Shown: positions 1 to 10,428, counted from the first letter of the stretch. The stretch: 64,000 nucleotides of DNA from Bufo bufo (GCF_905171765.1 NC_053391.1:148371917-148435916), one strand, 5' to 3'. The notes: generated by a model not told the origin, from the letters alone. Made by a program: numbers and translations.

Positions 1-309
1 CTCTCTCTAGTCACCTTGGCTTGTATCAAACCTAGAGACTCAACTTTGGGCCTCCACACTGTGGCCCCTTGAGGCCCTGTTAATGACATTGGTCCTTACT
101 CTTATGCAACCTCTGGCCAGGTAATCTACTTTCCTTCTGGACAGGTAGCTTTCTCTTCCCACTTCAGCTTTTGTTGATGTTCTGCTTCTCTGCAGCAGCC
201 ATCACAACATGACAGTGTATCCGTTAGTGTCATCTAAAGGGGGTCATTTTTTTCCTAGCACCTCATTGTCTTCTCTGAATGGGTGAATAACTAGTGCATC
301 ACCACTTAT
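1..309. other. No recognised feature
   Basis: I see no coding frame, repeat terminus or RNA motif in this stretch. Base composition is ordinary mixed sequence. It may be unique intergenic DNA or an old unrecognised repeat. Confidence 0.4.
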
Positions 310-724
310 AATAACAGTAACATAGTTTGTAAGGCTAAAAAAAATACATCTGTCCATTCAGTTCAACCTGGTATCCTACAAGATGATCCAGAGGAAGGCA
401 AAAAAAAACCTGTGAGGTAGAAGCTAATTTTCTTAATTTTAGGGGGAAAAAAAACTTCCGGACTCCAATCAGGCAATGAGAATAACTCCCTGGATCAATG
501 ACCATTCTCCAGAAATCTAGTAACTATAACCTGTAATATTATTACACTCCAGAAATACAGGCCCCTCTTTTTAGTGAAAAGAGTTTTAGTGAATTAACCA
601 TCACCACCTCCTCAGGCAGAGAGTTCCATAGTCTCACTGCTCTAACCATAAAGAATCCTCTTCTATGTTTCCTCTAGACATAGAGGATGTTTCCTCATCA
701 CAGTCACAGTCCTGGGTATAAATA
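310..724 (-). mobile_element. CR1/L2-like LINE, 3' end (part 2 of 2)
   Basis: Read on the minus strand this continues the reverse-transcriptase C-terminus and 3' tail of the LINE whose other part lies at 2288-3045. Decayed coding sense persists (for example RTVTVTRKHPLCLEE), then a non-coding tail that runs out into a weak TATGTTAC-like end near 310-325, as seen in CR1/L2-type LINEs. The piece ends exactly where the Tc1-like transposon at 725 begins, so the two pieces were one copy. Clade assignment (CR1 versus L2) is inferred from motif style only. Confidence 0.65.
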
Positions 725-2287
725 CAGGGAGTGCAGAATTATTAGGCAAGTTGTATTTTTGAGGATTAATTTTATTATTGAACAACAACCATGTTCTCAA
801 TGAACCCAAAAAACTCATTAATATCAAAGCTGAATATTTTTGGAAGTAGTTTTTAGTTTGTTTTTAGTTTTAGCTATTTTAGGGGGATATCTGTGTGTGC
901 AGGTGACTATTACTGTGCATAATTATTAGGCAACTTAACAAAAAACAAATATATACCCATTTCAATTATTTATTTTTACCAGTGAAACCAATATAACATC
1001 TCAACATTCACAAATATACATTTCTGACATTCAAAAACAAAACAAAAACAAATCAGTGACCAATATAGCCACCTTTCTTTGCAAGGACACTCAAAAGCCT
1101 GCCATCCATGGATTCTGTCAGTGTTTTGATCTGTTCACCATCAACATTGCGTGCAGCAGCAACCACAGCCTCCCAGACACTGTTCAGAGAGGTGTACTGT
1201 TTTCCCTCCTTGTAAATCTCACATTTGATGATGGACCACAGGTTCTCAATGGGGTTCAGATCAGGTGAACAAGGAGGCCATGTCATTAGATTTTCTTCTT
1301 TTATACCCTTTCTTGCCAGCCACGCTGTGGAGAACTTGGACGCGTGTGATGGAGCATTGTCCTGCATGAAAATCATGTTTTTCTTGAAGGATGCAGACTT
1401 CTTCCTGTACCACTGCTTGAAGAAGGTGTCTTCCAGAAACTGGCAGTAGGACTGGGAGTTGAGCTTGACTCCATCCTCAACCCGAAAAGGCCCCACAAGC
1501 TCATCTTTGATGATACCAGCCCAAACCAGTACTCCACCTCCACCTTGCTGGCGTCTGAGTCGGACTGGAGCTCTCTGCCCTTTACCAATCCAGCCACGGG
1601 CCCATCCATCTGGCCCATCAAAACTCACTCTCATTTCATCAGTCCATAAAACCTTAGAAAAATCAGTCTTGAGATATTTCTTGGCCCAGTCTTGACGTTT
1701 CAGCTTGTGTGTCTTGTTCAGTGGTGGTCGTCTTTCAGCCTTTCTTACCTTGGCCATGTCTCTGAGTATTGCACACCTTGTGCTTTTGGGCACTCCAGTG
1801 ATGTTGCAGCTCTGAAATATGGCCAAACTGGTGTCAAGTGGCATCTTGGCAGCTGCACGCTTGACTTTTCTCAGTTCATGGGCAGTGATTTTGCTCCTTG
1901 GTTTTTCCACACGCTTCTTGCGACCCTGTTGACTATTTTGAATAAAACGCTTGATAGTTCGATGATCACGCTTCAGAAGCTTTGCAATTTTAAGAGTGCT
2001 GCATCCCTCTGCAAGATATCTCACTATTTTTGACTTTTCTGAGCCTGTCAAGTCCTTCTTTTGACCCATTTTGCCAAAGGAAAGGAAGTTGCCTAATAAT
2101 TATGCACACCTGATATAGGGTGTTGATGTCATTAGACCACACCCCTTCTCATTACAGAGATGCACATCACCTAATATGCTTAATTGGTAGTAGGCTTTTG
2201 AGCCTATACAGCTTGGAGTAAGACAACATGCATAAAGTGGATGATGTGGTCAAAATACTCATTTGCCTAATAATTCTGTACAGGGTG
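725..2287 (-). mobile_element. Tc1/mariner transposon, DD37E type, full length
   Basis: A 1,563-bp DNA transposon. Its ends are inverted repeats sharing CAGAATTATTAGGCAA, and it is flanked by TA on both sides (723-724 and 2288-2289), the Tc1/mariner target duplication. It carries one uninterrupted transposase frame on the minus strand. Both flanks continue the same LINE, which proves insertion into an older element. Further GCATAATTATTAGGCAAC-type copies of the terminal motif lie just inside each end (near 918-935 and 2089-2105), suggesting subterminal repeats that could act as additional transposase binding sites. Confidence 0.9.
1053..2069 (-). CDS. Tc1-like transposase, DD37E, uninterrupted (338 aa)
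   Basis: The product would cut and paste its own transposon at TA sites in the nucleus. Residues 1-100 hold two helix-turn-helix DNA-binding segments (KIAKLLKRDHRTIKRF near 27-42), separated by a basic GRKKR stretch near 49-53. The catalytic triad is D144 in LWTDE, D237 in FMQDNAPSH and E275 in SPDLNPIENLW, with 37 residues between the second D and the E; classic Tc1 has 34. A glycine-rich GGGGVLVWAG motif lies near 176-185. Length (338) is normal for Tc1-like transposases and no stop or frameshift is present. The start is the first ATG, ahead of MGQKKDL. Seen: open frame and triad. Known: DD34E to DD38E families exist. Inferred: a recently active family member; activity of this copy is untested. 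Confidence 0.9.
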   Translation of the reverse strand: MGQKKDLTGSEKSKIVRYLAEGCSTLKIAKLLKRDHRTIKRFIQNSQQGRKKRVEKPRSKITAHELRKVKRAAAKMPLDTSLAIFQSCNITGVPKSTRCAILRDMAKVRKAERRPPLNKTHKLKRQDWAKKYLKTDFSKVLWTDEMRVSFDGPDGWARGWIGKGQRAPVRLRRQQGGGGVLVWAGIIKDELVGPFRVEDGVKLNSQSYCQFLEDTFFKQWYRKKSASFKKNMIFMQDNAPSHASKFSTAWLARKGIKEENLMTWPPCSPDLNPIENLWSIIKCEIYKEGKQYTSLNSVWEAVVAAARNVDGEQIKTLTESMDGRLLSVLAKKGGYIGH

Positions 2288-3045
2288 TAGATGATGGGAA
2301 AGATCTTTGTACTGACCCCTGATATATTTATACATAGTAATTAGATCTCCCCTCATTTTTTTTTCTAAATTGAATAATCCTAATTTTGATAATCTTTCTG
2401 GCTACTGTAGTCCCCCCATTCCAGTTATTACTTTAGTTGTCCTCCTCTGAACCCTCTCCAGCTCTGCTATGTCTTGGTCACAGGAGCCCAGAATTGTACA
2501 CAATACATAAAAAAAAAGTGGTAGGACTATATTCTCATCCTGTGCATATATGCCCCTTTTTGATGCACCCCACAATCTTATTGGCTTTGGCAGCAGCTAT
2601 CTGACACCGGTTTCTACAGTTAAGTTTGCTGTCCACAAAAATTCCTAAGTACTTTTCGATGTCAGTGTTACTTAGTGTTTTACGATTTAATATGTACGGG
2701 TGACTTGCATGATTCCTTTCCATGTGCATGACCTTACATTTGTCAGTGTTAAACCTCATCTACCACTTCTTTGCCCAAGCATCCAATCTATCCAGATCCG
2801 TCTGCAGCTGTATACTGTCCTCTTCCGTGTTAATTACTTTACACAGTTTAGTGTCATCTGCAAAAATGTATATCTTACTGTGCAAGCCTTCTACAAGATT
2901 ATTAATAAATATATTGAAGAGAATAGGGCCCAATACTGACCCCTGAGGTACCTCACTAGTGAATATGTACCACTCTGTTTTCTATCACTGAGCTAGTTAC
3001 CTACTCATTAACTAACCTTTTATGTGGCACAGTATTAAATGCTTG
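2288..3045 (-). pseudogene. CR1/L2-like LINE reverse transcriptase fragment (part 1 of 2)
   Basis: On the minus strand this encodes pieces of a non-LTR reverse transcriptase. In order: a decayed AFNTVPHKRLVNE segment (3045-3005), the PQGSVLGPILFN motif (about 2945-2905), the catalytic FADDTKL motif (about 2868-2848), then a DKCKVMHM segment and the thumb-side stretch running to 2535. The sequence then continues, with stops, to the transposon at 2287. The 5' part of the element is missing and several stops and indels are present, so this is dead. It matches CR1/L2-type LINEs by motif style. The upstream edge near 3045 abuts an unrelated hAT-like repeat. Confidence 0.8.
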
Positions 3046-3424
3046 TGAGTAGACTTGAGCGGACACCTGGATGTTCAGCTTCGACGAGTTCGGCCGAACT
3101 TCACAAAAAGGTTCGAGTTCGTGACCCGAACTTGACCCCGAACCCGAACCCCATTGAAGTCAATGGGGACCCAAACTTTTTAGCACTAAAATGGCTCTAA
3201 AAATGTCATGGAAGAGGGCTAGAGGGCTGCAAATGCCAGCAAAATGTGGTTAAGAGCATGGCAAGTGCTCTGCAAACAAATGTGGATAGGGACTTCAAAT
3301 AACATAAAATACGTAAAAATAAAAAATAATAATCTTGATCTAGGAGGACAAGGTCCATATGGAGTAGGAGGTTGAGGAGGTTGTGGAGGAGATAGCCTAC
3401 ACTGGTTTTTGGTTTTAACCAGTG
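3046..3424. repeat. hAT-like non-autonomous repeat fragment
   Basis: The stretch starts with TTGAGCGGACACC and short GTTCGGCCGAAC-type palindromes and contains CCATTGAAGTCAATGGGG, a small inverted repeat. Similar terminal sequences (TAGTGATGGxCGAAC) are seen at 13298 and 54882, where 8-bp target duplications support the hAT superfamily. Here no matching right end is present, so this is a fragment, apparently cut by the next element. Superfamily is inferred by similarity only. Confidence 0.45.
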
Positions 3425-3584
3425 GCGTAACTACCAGGGAAGCAGCTGCTTCGGGGCCCGGGCTGCCAAGGGGGCCCTGCGCCCCGGCAGCGTGTGTGAC
3501 AGTTTATTTTCAAGTTAGTTAAATATCGATGTCTTTTACACACACAGCCATAAAGGCTGCATTAGAACTGATTAAAAAAAAAAT
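3425..3584. repeat. CAGTGGCGTAACTACC-type hAT-like terminus, fragment 1
   Basis: The first bases, CAGTGGCGTAACTACC followed by a G/C-rich GAAGCAGCTGCTTCGGGG hairpin, recur almost exactly at 19787. The CAG start resembles hAT termini. I could not find the opposite end or a target duplication, so extent is uncertain. Confidence 0.45.
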
Positions 3585-3770
3585 GAGACTTCTACTGTTA
3601 TAGCTGGCTAAGTGTACATCTATACACATGACAGCTGCCCCAACACACCCAGCACTACTATATCTCTATATGACAGGTGTCCCAGCACACTCAGCTCTGC
3701 TATATCTCTATATATGAGCAGCTGTCATGTGTATAGATGTACACTTAGCCAGCTATAAAAGTAGAAGTCT
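3585..3770. repeat. Inverted repeat, about 50-bp arms
   Basis: The left arm (about 3585-3640) and right arm (about 3717-3769) are near-perfect reverse complements: AGACTTCTACTGTTATAGCT pairs with AGCTATAAAAGTAGAAGTCT, and GACAGCTG pairs with CAGCTGTC. The spacer of about 80 bases contains two imperfect copies of a CTATATCTCTATAT motif. It could be a small foldback element or part of the surrounding repeat. Confidence 0.75.
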
Positions 3771-3802
3771 CATATTTTTTCAGTCAGCAGCAAGGCACCT
3801 CT

Positions 3803-3876
3803 TATGGTCTTGTGGTTAAGTGCTTTGCCTCTGATACAGCAGGTTGTGGGTTCAAATCCCAGCAGAAACTTTTCTG
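3803..3876 (+). repeat. tRNA-like SINE head
   Basis: An A-box-like TGTGGTTAAGTGC segment is followed about 35 bases later by a B-box-like GTGGGTTCAAATCCC, the internal pol III promoter layout of tRNA genes. It is followed by AGAAACTTTTCTGAAATA, nearly the same tail as the tRNA-like sequence at 53942. No proper acceptor stem can be drawn, so it is better read as a tRNA-derived SINE than a tRNA gene. Confidence 0.55.
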
Positions 3877-3984
3877 AAATACAAGCACTGACTCCATATA
3901 TGGACATACAGGGCGGGACACAGGAAGAGGCTGACATGGAGGTAAATAGAAGTGTTTATTTTCTTTTTTTAATACCCGACTGTT

Positions 3985-4764
3985 ACTGCTATGGGGGGGC
4001 GGGAGGCACTTAATACTGGCACATGGGGGGGGGGGAGGTTGGCACCTGATACTGGCACATGGGGGGGGGAGAGGCACCTGATACTGGCACATGGGGGGGA
4101 GAGAGGGGTTGGCACCTGATACTGGCACCTGGGGGGAGGGGAGGGGGTTGGCACCTGATACTGGCACATGGGGGGGGGGGAGAGAGGGGTTGGCACCTGA
4201 TACTGGCACCTGGGGGGAGGGGGGGTTGGCACCTGATACTGGCACATGGGGGGGAGAGAGGCACCTGATACTGGCACATGGGGGGGAGGGAGAGAGGCTC
4301 TTGATACTGGCACTTTTTTTGTGGGGGGAGATGGCACTATGATACTGGGACATGGGGGGGAGGAGATAGGCACTTGATACTGACACCTGGGGGGGAGGGG
4401 GGGTTGGCACCTGATATTGGCACATGGGGAGGGGAGAGGCACCTGATACTGACACCTGGGGGGGAGGGGGGGTTGGCACCTGATACTGGCACATGGGGGG
4501 GAGGCACCTGATACTGGCACCTGGGGGGAGGGGGGTTGGCACCTGATACTGGCACATGGGGGGGAGAGAGGCACCTGATACTGGCACATGGAGGGGGGAG
4601 AGGGGTTGGCACCTGATACTGGCACATGGGGGGGGGGGAGGGAGAGAGGCACTTGATACTGGCACTTTTTTTGTGGGGGTGGAGATGGCACTATGATACT
4701 GGGACATGGGGGGGAGGAGAGAGGCACTTGATACTGGCATGTGTGTGTGGGGGGGGGGGGGTTG
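3985..4764. repeat. G-rich minisatellite (CACCTGATACTGGCAC units)
   Basis: About 20 tandem units of roughly 35-45 bp. Each has CACCTGATACTGGCAC followed by a run of 5-11 G and a GAGAGG or GGTTGG tail. Unit length varies through the G tract. Long open frames on both strands here are a by-product of the repeat and are not genes. The plus strand is strongly G-tract rich and could form G-quadruplexes. Confidence 0.9.
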
Positions 4765-5173
4765 GCACTACGCTGACAGACACAGCAAACCTTCTTGCCA
4801 CAGCTCGCATTGATGTGCCATCCTGGATAAGCTGCACTACCTGAGCCACTTGTGTGGGTTGTAGACTCCGTCTCATGCTACCACTAGAGTGAAAGCACCG
4901 CCAGCATTCAAAAGTGACCAAAACATCAGCGAGGAAGCATAGGAACTGAGAAGTGGTCTGTGGTCACCACCTGCAGAACCACTCCTTTATTAGGGGTGTC
5001 TTGCTAATTGCCTATAATTTCCACCTGTTGTCTATCCCATTTGCACAACAGCATGTGAAATTGATTGTCACTCAGTCTTGCTTCCTAAGTGGACAGTTTG
5101 ATTTCACAGAAGTGTGATTGACTTGGAGTTACATTGTGCTGTTTAAGTGTTCCCTTTATTTTTTTGAGCAGTG
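4765..5173 (-). pseudogene. Tc1-like transposon remnant: transposase N-terminus and right end
   Basis: The right terminus reads TTTTTTTGAGCAGTG followed by TA at 5174-5175, the reverse complement of a Tc1-type CACTGCTCAAAAAAA end. Inside it, on the minus strand from 4921, a frame begins MVTFECWRCFHSSGSMRRSL and continues with QVVQLIQDGTSMRAVARRF, a helix-turn-helix like that of Tc1-family transposases. After about 52 codons the frame runs into the minisatellite at 4764, so the rest of the transposase is gone. Confidence 0.75.
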
Positions 5174-5284
5174 TATATAATGCATAGGCCCACATAACGT
5201 TATGAGGCTGATATTTCTGCAGAGAAACCATTGCTAGTCTCCCATGCAGAAATAAATGTAGACAATTTCACATTTATCCAACAT

Positions 5285-6437
5285 CATACACTAAACATAA
5301 GACCACTGCTGCCACACACTGCGCCCACCTGATGCTGCCATACACTGCGCCTACTTGACGCTGCCATACACTGCGCCCGCCTGACGCTGCTATACACTGC
5401 GCCCGCCTGATGCTGACATACACTGCGCCCTCCTGACGCTGCCATACACAGCACCCACCTGACACTGCCATATACAGGGCCCACCTGACGCTGCCATACA
5501 CAGCGCCCACTTGACGATGCCATACACAGTGCCCACCTGACACTAGCATACACAGCGCCCACCTGATGCTACCATACACAGCACCCACCTGACGCTGCTA
5601 AACACAGGGCCCACCTGACGCTGCCAAACACAGGGCCCACCTGACGCTGCCATACACAGTGCCCACCTGACGCTGCCAAACACAGGGCCCATCTGACGCT
5701 GCCTACACAGCGCCCACCTGACACCGCCATACACAGGGCCCACCTGACGCTGCCATACACAGCGCCCCCCTGATGCTGCCATACACAGCGCCCCCCTGAC
5801 GCTGCCATTTACAGTGCCCACCTGACACTGCCAAACACAGCGCCCACCTGACGCTGCCATTCACAACGCCCACCTTACGCTGCCATTCACAGCGCCCACC
5901 TGACGCTGCCATACACAGTGCCCACCTGACGCTGCCATACACAGTGCCCACCTGACGCTGCCATACACAGTGCCCACCTGACGCTGCCATACACAGTGCC
6001 CACTTGACGCTGCCTTTCACAGCGCCCACCTGACGATGCCATACACAGCGCCCACCTGACGCTGCCATACACAATGCCCGACCGACACTGCCATACACAG
6101 GTCTCACCTGACGCTACCCTACACAGCGCCCACCTGACGCTGCCATTCACAGCACCCACCTGACGCTGCTATTCACAGTGCCCATCTGACACTGCCATTC
6201 ACAGCGCCCACCTGACGTTGCCATTCACAGCGCCCACCTGACACTGCCATTCACAGCGCCCACCTGACACTGCCAGACACTGCGCCCACTTGATGCTGCC
6301 ATACACAGAACCCACCTGACATTGCCATACACCTGACGCTGCCATACACAATGCCTGCCTGACACTGCCATACACAGCGCCCGCCTGATGCTGCCATACA
6401 CAGCACCCGCCTGACGCTGCCATACACAGCGCCCACC
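5285..6437. repeat. 26-bp minisatellite, about 44 copies
   Basis: Tandem copies of a 26-bp unit (consensus GCCCACCTGACGCTGCCATA plus CACAGC), with point variants and a few short indels. Because 26 is not a multiple of 3, all three minus-strand frames cycle through the same 26-residue pattern, which explains the long overlapping open frames. No flanking gene or spacers are present. Confidence 0.95.
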
Positions 6438-6525
6438 TCACACTACTATATACATATAACATACACAGCTCTACCACATGCCCATTACACAGATAGTTTA
6501 CTATATACACATTGCACACACAGCT

Positions 6526-6813
6526 CTGCTACATGTCCATTACACAGATAGAACTACTGTGTGCACATTACACACAGAAAACTGCACAATAGACTGGTTA
6601 CACTGACATAGCCCTGCTTTATACACACCTTCCATACATGAAGTACCTCTGCATTTTTCACAGCACAGCCTGCTACATGTCCATTACACAGATAGAACTA
6701 CTGTGTGCACATTACACACAGAAAACTGCACAATAGACTGGTTACACTGACATAGCCCTGCTTTATACACACCTTCCATACATGAAGTACCTCTGCATTT
6801 TTCACAGCACAGC
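6526..6813. repeat. Tandem duplication, 2 x 144 bp
   Basis: The 144-bp sequence beginning CTGCTACATGTCCATTACAC at 6526 is repeated immediately at 6670 with essentially no difference that I can see. A partial, more diverged copy precedes it (about 6440-6525). Confidence 0.9.
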
Positions 6814-6977
6814 CTGTGTTCCCCTAACTCCTCCCACACACATGGCTGATCACATTACTGTGACATCACCACAGGTCCTATAACCACAAGCTAGTGTTTA
6901 GTCCAGTCTCTGGAGATGCTCCTGGTGAGAGAGATGTCCGTGAGGGGTGGGGCTTCCCAGTAGAGGGGCGAGGCTTC

Positions 6978-7037
6978 AACTAGGCAGGGGCCCACCGAGG
7001 ATTTTCCCGGCTCCCCGGTGGGCCAGTCCGAGCCCGC
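6978..7037. repeat. hAT-like terminus fragment
   Basis: GGGCCCACCGAGG, then CCCGGCTCCCCGGTGGGCC, forms a subterminal hairpin followed by AGTCCGAGCCC. This layout resembles right ends of hAT MITEs in amphibian genomes. No matching left end is found in the window. Confidence 0.35.
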
Positions 7038-7699
7038 ATGTAGTAATCTGCTGGAGTTATAAATTAAGGTCTCTTAGTTCAAGAATTCTCTCTCTCTTGG
7101 TTTGCGATCAGTGGCAATGACTGGCATGCTGATGAACAGGAAGCATCACACAATCATCCCACATAACTTGATCTGATTTTTTAGGTTTCATGGCTAAAAA
7201 AACATTGCTTTCAATCTGGCTTTAATGCCCCTCCACAGATCTCTATGCCACAGATCTTCTATACCACCAATTGGAGCTAGGTGCTTTAAATTGTGATTAT
7301 TTGCAGATCTTAGCAAACAACTTCCACTTCCTTGATTTGCATAACCTTTTGAAATGTCCTTCTTGGTGCTGCAATTGTGATGCTAAGGAGTGTATATGTT
7401 GAATTATTGAATATATTTGGTTTTGATTTTCACAAACAAATATTTTCCAAAATACTATTTATATACTGCAGGAAAAAAACAATGTCGTTTTTAGTATGCA
7501 TTGTCGACATTTAAAACTACAATCCTCTTGGATCACTTGTGGAAGGATTATATTCTTCAGTCCTATATAATAAATACCTTTTGAAAGTCTGTTTTTAGTA
7601 TTTTACTTTATAAAATGTTCTGATACATATGAATCCTTGCCACTGAATATATTATATATGGAATTTTAGGCTGAAAATATACAAGTGTTCCCCTTATTT
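7038..7699. other. No gene recognised
   Basis: AT-rich sequence without a supported coding frame, terminal repeats or tandem structure. I see nothing to annotate. Confidence 0.4.
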
Positions 7700-7703
7700 T
7701 TAA

Positions 7704-8361
7704 AGGGTTTATGTCACCAGAATTAACCCTATTAAACTAGCTGACATTAGTGATGTGCTAATGTCAGCTGAACCTAACTAACCTATTCCTACTTTTATCT
7801 ATGCCCCCGTTACTCCAGAAATATAACTTTTATCATTTGCTAATTAGCCTCTAGAAGCAGGGGGAACAATGCCTCTGCTCCTAGAGGCTCCATTCTCCCA
7901 CCTCTGGCCACACCCTGCTACACTAGATTGACAGGGGCAGGCAGCCTTCACCTCCAACTGCCGGCCCTGTGCTCTGGGGAAATCTTGCGCCGTTCAGTAC
8001 TGAACGGCGCAGGTGCAGTGAGGAATCCGGCAGCTAGCGAGCGCCCCCTTCACTCACTGCGGGACGGTGCAGGTGCGAGATTTACATGGCAGACAGGGCT
8101 GGCAGTAGGAGACCAACGCTGCCTGGCCCTGTCAATCTAGTGTAGCAGGGCGTGGCCAGAGGTGGGAGATCAGAGCCTATAGGAGCAGGGGCAACGCCCC
8201 CCCCCTGCACCTAGAGGCTAATTAGCATATTATAAGCGTTATATTTCTGGAGTAATGGGGCCATAGATTAAAGTAAGAATAGGCTAGTTAGGTTCAGCTG
8301 ACATTAGCACATCGCTAATGTCAGCTACTTTAATAGGGTTAATTCTGGTGACAGAAACCCT
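7704..8361. mobile_element. TTAA-flanked palindromic element (658 bp)
   Basis: The ends read AGGGTTTATGTCACCAGAAT and its near reverse complement ATTCTGGTGACAGAAACCCT, flanked by TTAA at 7700-7703 and 8362-8365. Inverted similarity continues inward for well over 200 bp per arm (for example CTGACATTAG...CTAATGTCAG, and CACACTAGATTGACAGG against CCTGTCAATCTAGTG). The element has no coding capacity. TTAA target and AGGG ends fit a piggyBac- or Kolobok-type MITE; superfamily is inferred. Confidence 0.85.
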
Positions 8362-8365
8362 TTAA

Positions 8366-9401
8366 GGATGGTGCCAATTGGTGCCAATATTCTTCAAAAA
8401 GAACATTTCATTAGTCATGTTGTATTCTTGAGATAGACTTGTGTTAAACATGTGTGATATTGATCTATTCAATGAGCTATTGAAATGCATCAGAAAAGTC
8501 ATGGAAAAATCATATTAGATTGCTAGAAAACTACTCCCTTTCCATAAATGATATCAGCATTATACACGTACATACAAATATATATGTTCCATTATTTTGA
8601 TGCTAAACACAAATCATATAGCAATCCACATATTCACATTCCATTTAACACAATGAACGTTACACATTACAGTGTTTAAAGCACTCAAAATTCTCAAAAT
8701 GTTAGTTTTCAGCAACACAACAATAACAGTGAAAAAAAAAAGATGTGGATAGAAGTGGAAAATATATATTTTTTTATGCTAACCAAGTTTACAGATGGAG
8801 GCAATTAGTAAATGGCACCATGTGTTTCCTACTAATGGGAGCATAAAATGTTCTCCTTTTTTAGTCTAAAAAGCTTTTAAGCTAACAGTAGGGTCCACTC
8901 CAAGACCAGGACAAGAGCGCGAGGATTTCAGACACTTTAAAGAAACACAGGTTGTTAGCAGATTAGGATGCTTTGTAGCGCTTAATCCCTGCATGAGCAA
9001 ATAAACCAATATTAAAACCACTGGAATGTGTGAACAGCACTAATACCCAAAACAACCTGTGCTCCTTGACACTGCAGCTTTTTACACGGCGGTGGTAAAC
9101 AGCTGACATACAATTCTGGTTCCAGACTGAAAAACATTATTTGACCTCCAAAACGGAGCAACTTTTCTGTGTGATTTTTTTTTCCCTATCAAGTGAACTT
9201 TCAATGGCAATTTTTTAAATGGCATGGCCTTGAGTGCGGAAATGAGCAATAATCAGAAGCCATCATATTATTATTGGCAGTATATTCAGAAGCCATTGCT
9301 GCCTAGCGCACGTTGCTACTTTAGTATTGATAGAAATGTTCATCGGAACCTTTTTGATTCTTTAAACAGTCTATCCACATTGACTTTAAGATATGTACAG
9401 A
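8366..9401. other. No gene recognised
   Basis: Mixed AT-rich sequence. No coding frame, terminal inverted repeat or tandem array is evident. It may be unique DNA between two TTAA elements. Confidence 0.4.
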
Positions 9402-9405
9402 TTAA

Positions 9406-9760
9406 AGGGAACCTGTCACCTGGATTTTGGGTATAGAGCTGAGGACACGGGTTGCTAGATGGCCGCTAGCACATCCGCAATACCCAGTCCCCATAGCTCT
9501 GTGTGCTTTTATTGTGTAAAAAAAACGATTTGATACATATGCAAATTAACCTGAGATGAGTCAGAGCTTGAAAATATGACTCTTCTCTGGTCACACAAGT
9601 AAGATATGACTCTTTAATGTTAATTTGCATAGAAGGCGGGAAGTACAAAAATGCATAATACTTATTGAATTCGTCTGCAAATTAAATTAAAAGTGTAATT
9701 TATATGTTTAGGGTAACACAATGAACATTTAGAAACGCTCAGTGAGGTGACAGGTTCCCT
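9406..9760. mobile_element. TTAA-flanked MITE (355 bp)
   Basis: The termini AGGGAACCTGTCACCT and AGGTGACAGGTTCCCT are perfect inverted repeats, flanked by TTAA at 9402-9405 and 9761-9764. No coding capacity. The ends resemble those of the elements at 7704 and 9900, indicating related TTAA families. Confidence 0.88.
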
Positions 9761-9869
9761 TTAAGGTACTAATTGAGTTCACACTTGAGTACAGGATCAG
9801 TCAGTGAATACTTTTCACTTTTAACGGATTTAAACTGTTGCTAAAGTGTTTCTGTGCATCGATCTCGGC

Positions 9870-10428
9870 CACTTCTTATTTTTTTCTCAGTTGGTTTAAA
9901 GGGCATCTGTCAGCAGATTTGTACTTATGACACTGGCTGACCTGTTACATGTGCACTTGGCAGCTGAAAGCATCTGTGTTGGTCCCATGTTCATATGTGT
10001 CTACATTACTGAAAAAAAAAGAATTTTTTTATATATGAAAATGAGCCTTTAGGAGTAATGGGGGGATTGCCTTTACACCTAGATGCTCTGCTTTCTCTGC
10101 AAATGCCACACTCTCTCCACTTTGATTGATGGGCCAGGAAGTGAAAACATCATAATGCCTGGACCTGTCAATGAAAGTGGAGAGGGCTCGGCAGTTGCAG
10201 AGAGAGCAGAGCCTCTAGCTGTACTGGCAACACCTCCGTTGCTCCTAGAGGCTCATTTGCATATATTAAAACATAATTTTTCTCAGCAATGCAGGCACAT
10301 ATGAACATTGGACCAACACAGATGCCTTCAGCTGCCAAACACACATGTAACAGGTCAGGCAGTTTCAGAAATACAAATCTGCTGACACATTCCCTTTAAA
10401 CCAACTGAGAAAAAAAAAATAAGAAGTG
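9870..10428. mobile_element. TTAA-flanked MITE inside an older palindrome
   Basis: The MITE itself is 9900-10395: AGGGCATCTGTCAGCAGATT at the left and AATCTGCTGACACATTCCCT at the right, with TTAA at 9896-9899 and 10396-10399. Outside the TTAA sites the flanks are inverted copies of each other: CTTCTTATTTTTTTCTCAGT at the left and ACTGAGAAAAAAAAATAAG at the right. Without the MITE the site would be a palindrome with TTAA at its centre. Internal arms also show inverted similarity around CCTCTAGG-type motifs. Confidence 0.85.

Noticed and set aside
3802..4740. Long minus-strand open frame of over 300 codons, proline-rich
   Set aside because: It is the antisense of the G-rich minisatellite; stop codons are absent because of unit composition, and two other frames are equally open.
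5285..6437. Possible CRISPR array
   Set aside because: The units are contiguous with no unique spacers, no cas genes are nearby, and the surroundings are clearly eukaryotic.
5274..6519. Several minus-strand open frames of 60-134 codons with a repeating MAASGGRCVW pattern
   Set aside because: All are readings of the 26-bp minisatellite, which cycles through all frames.
7928..8140. Small plus-strand gene of 70 codons
   Set aside because: It lies wholly in the centre of the palindromic TTAA element and has no recognisable domain.
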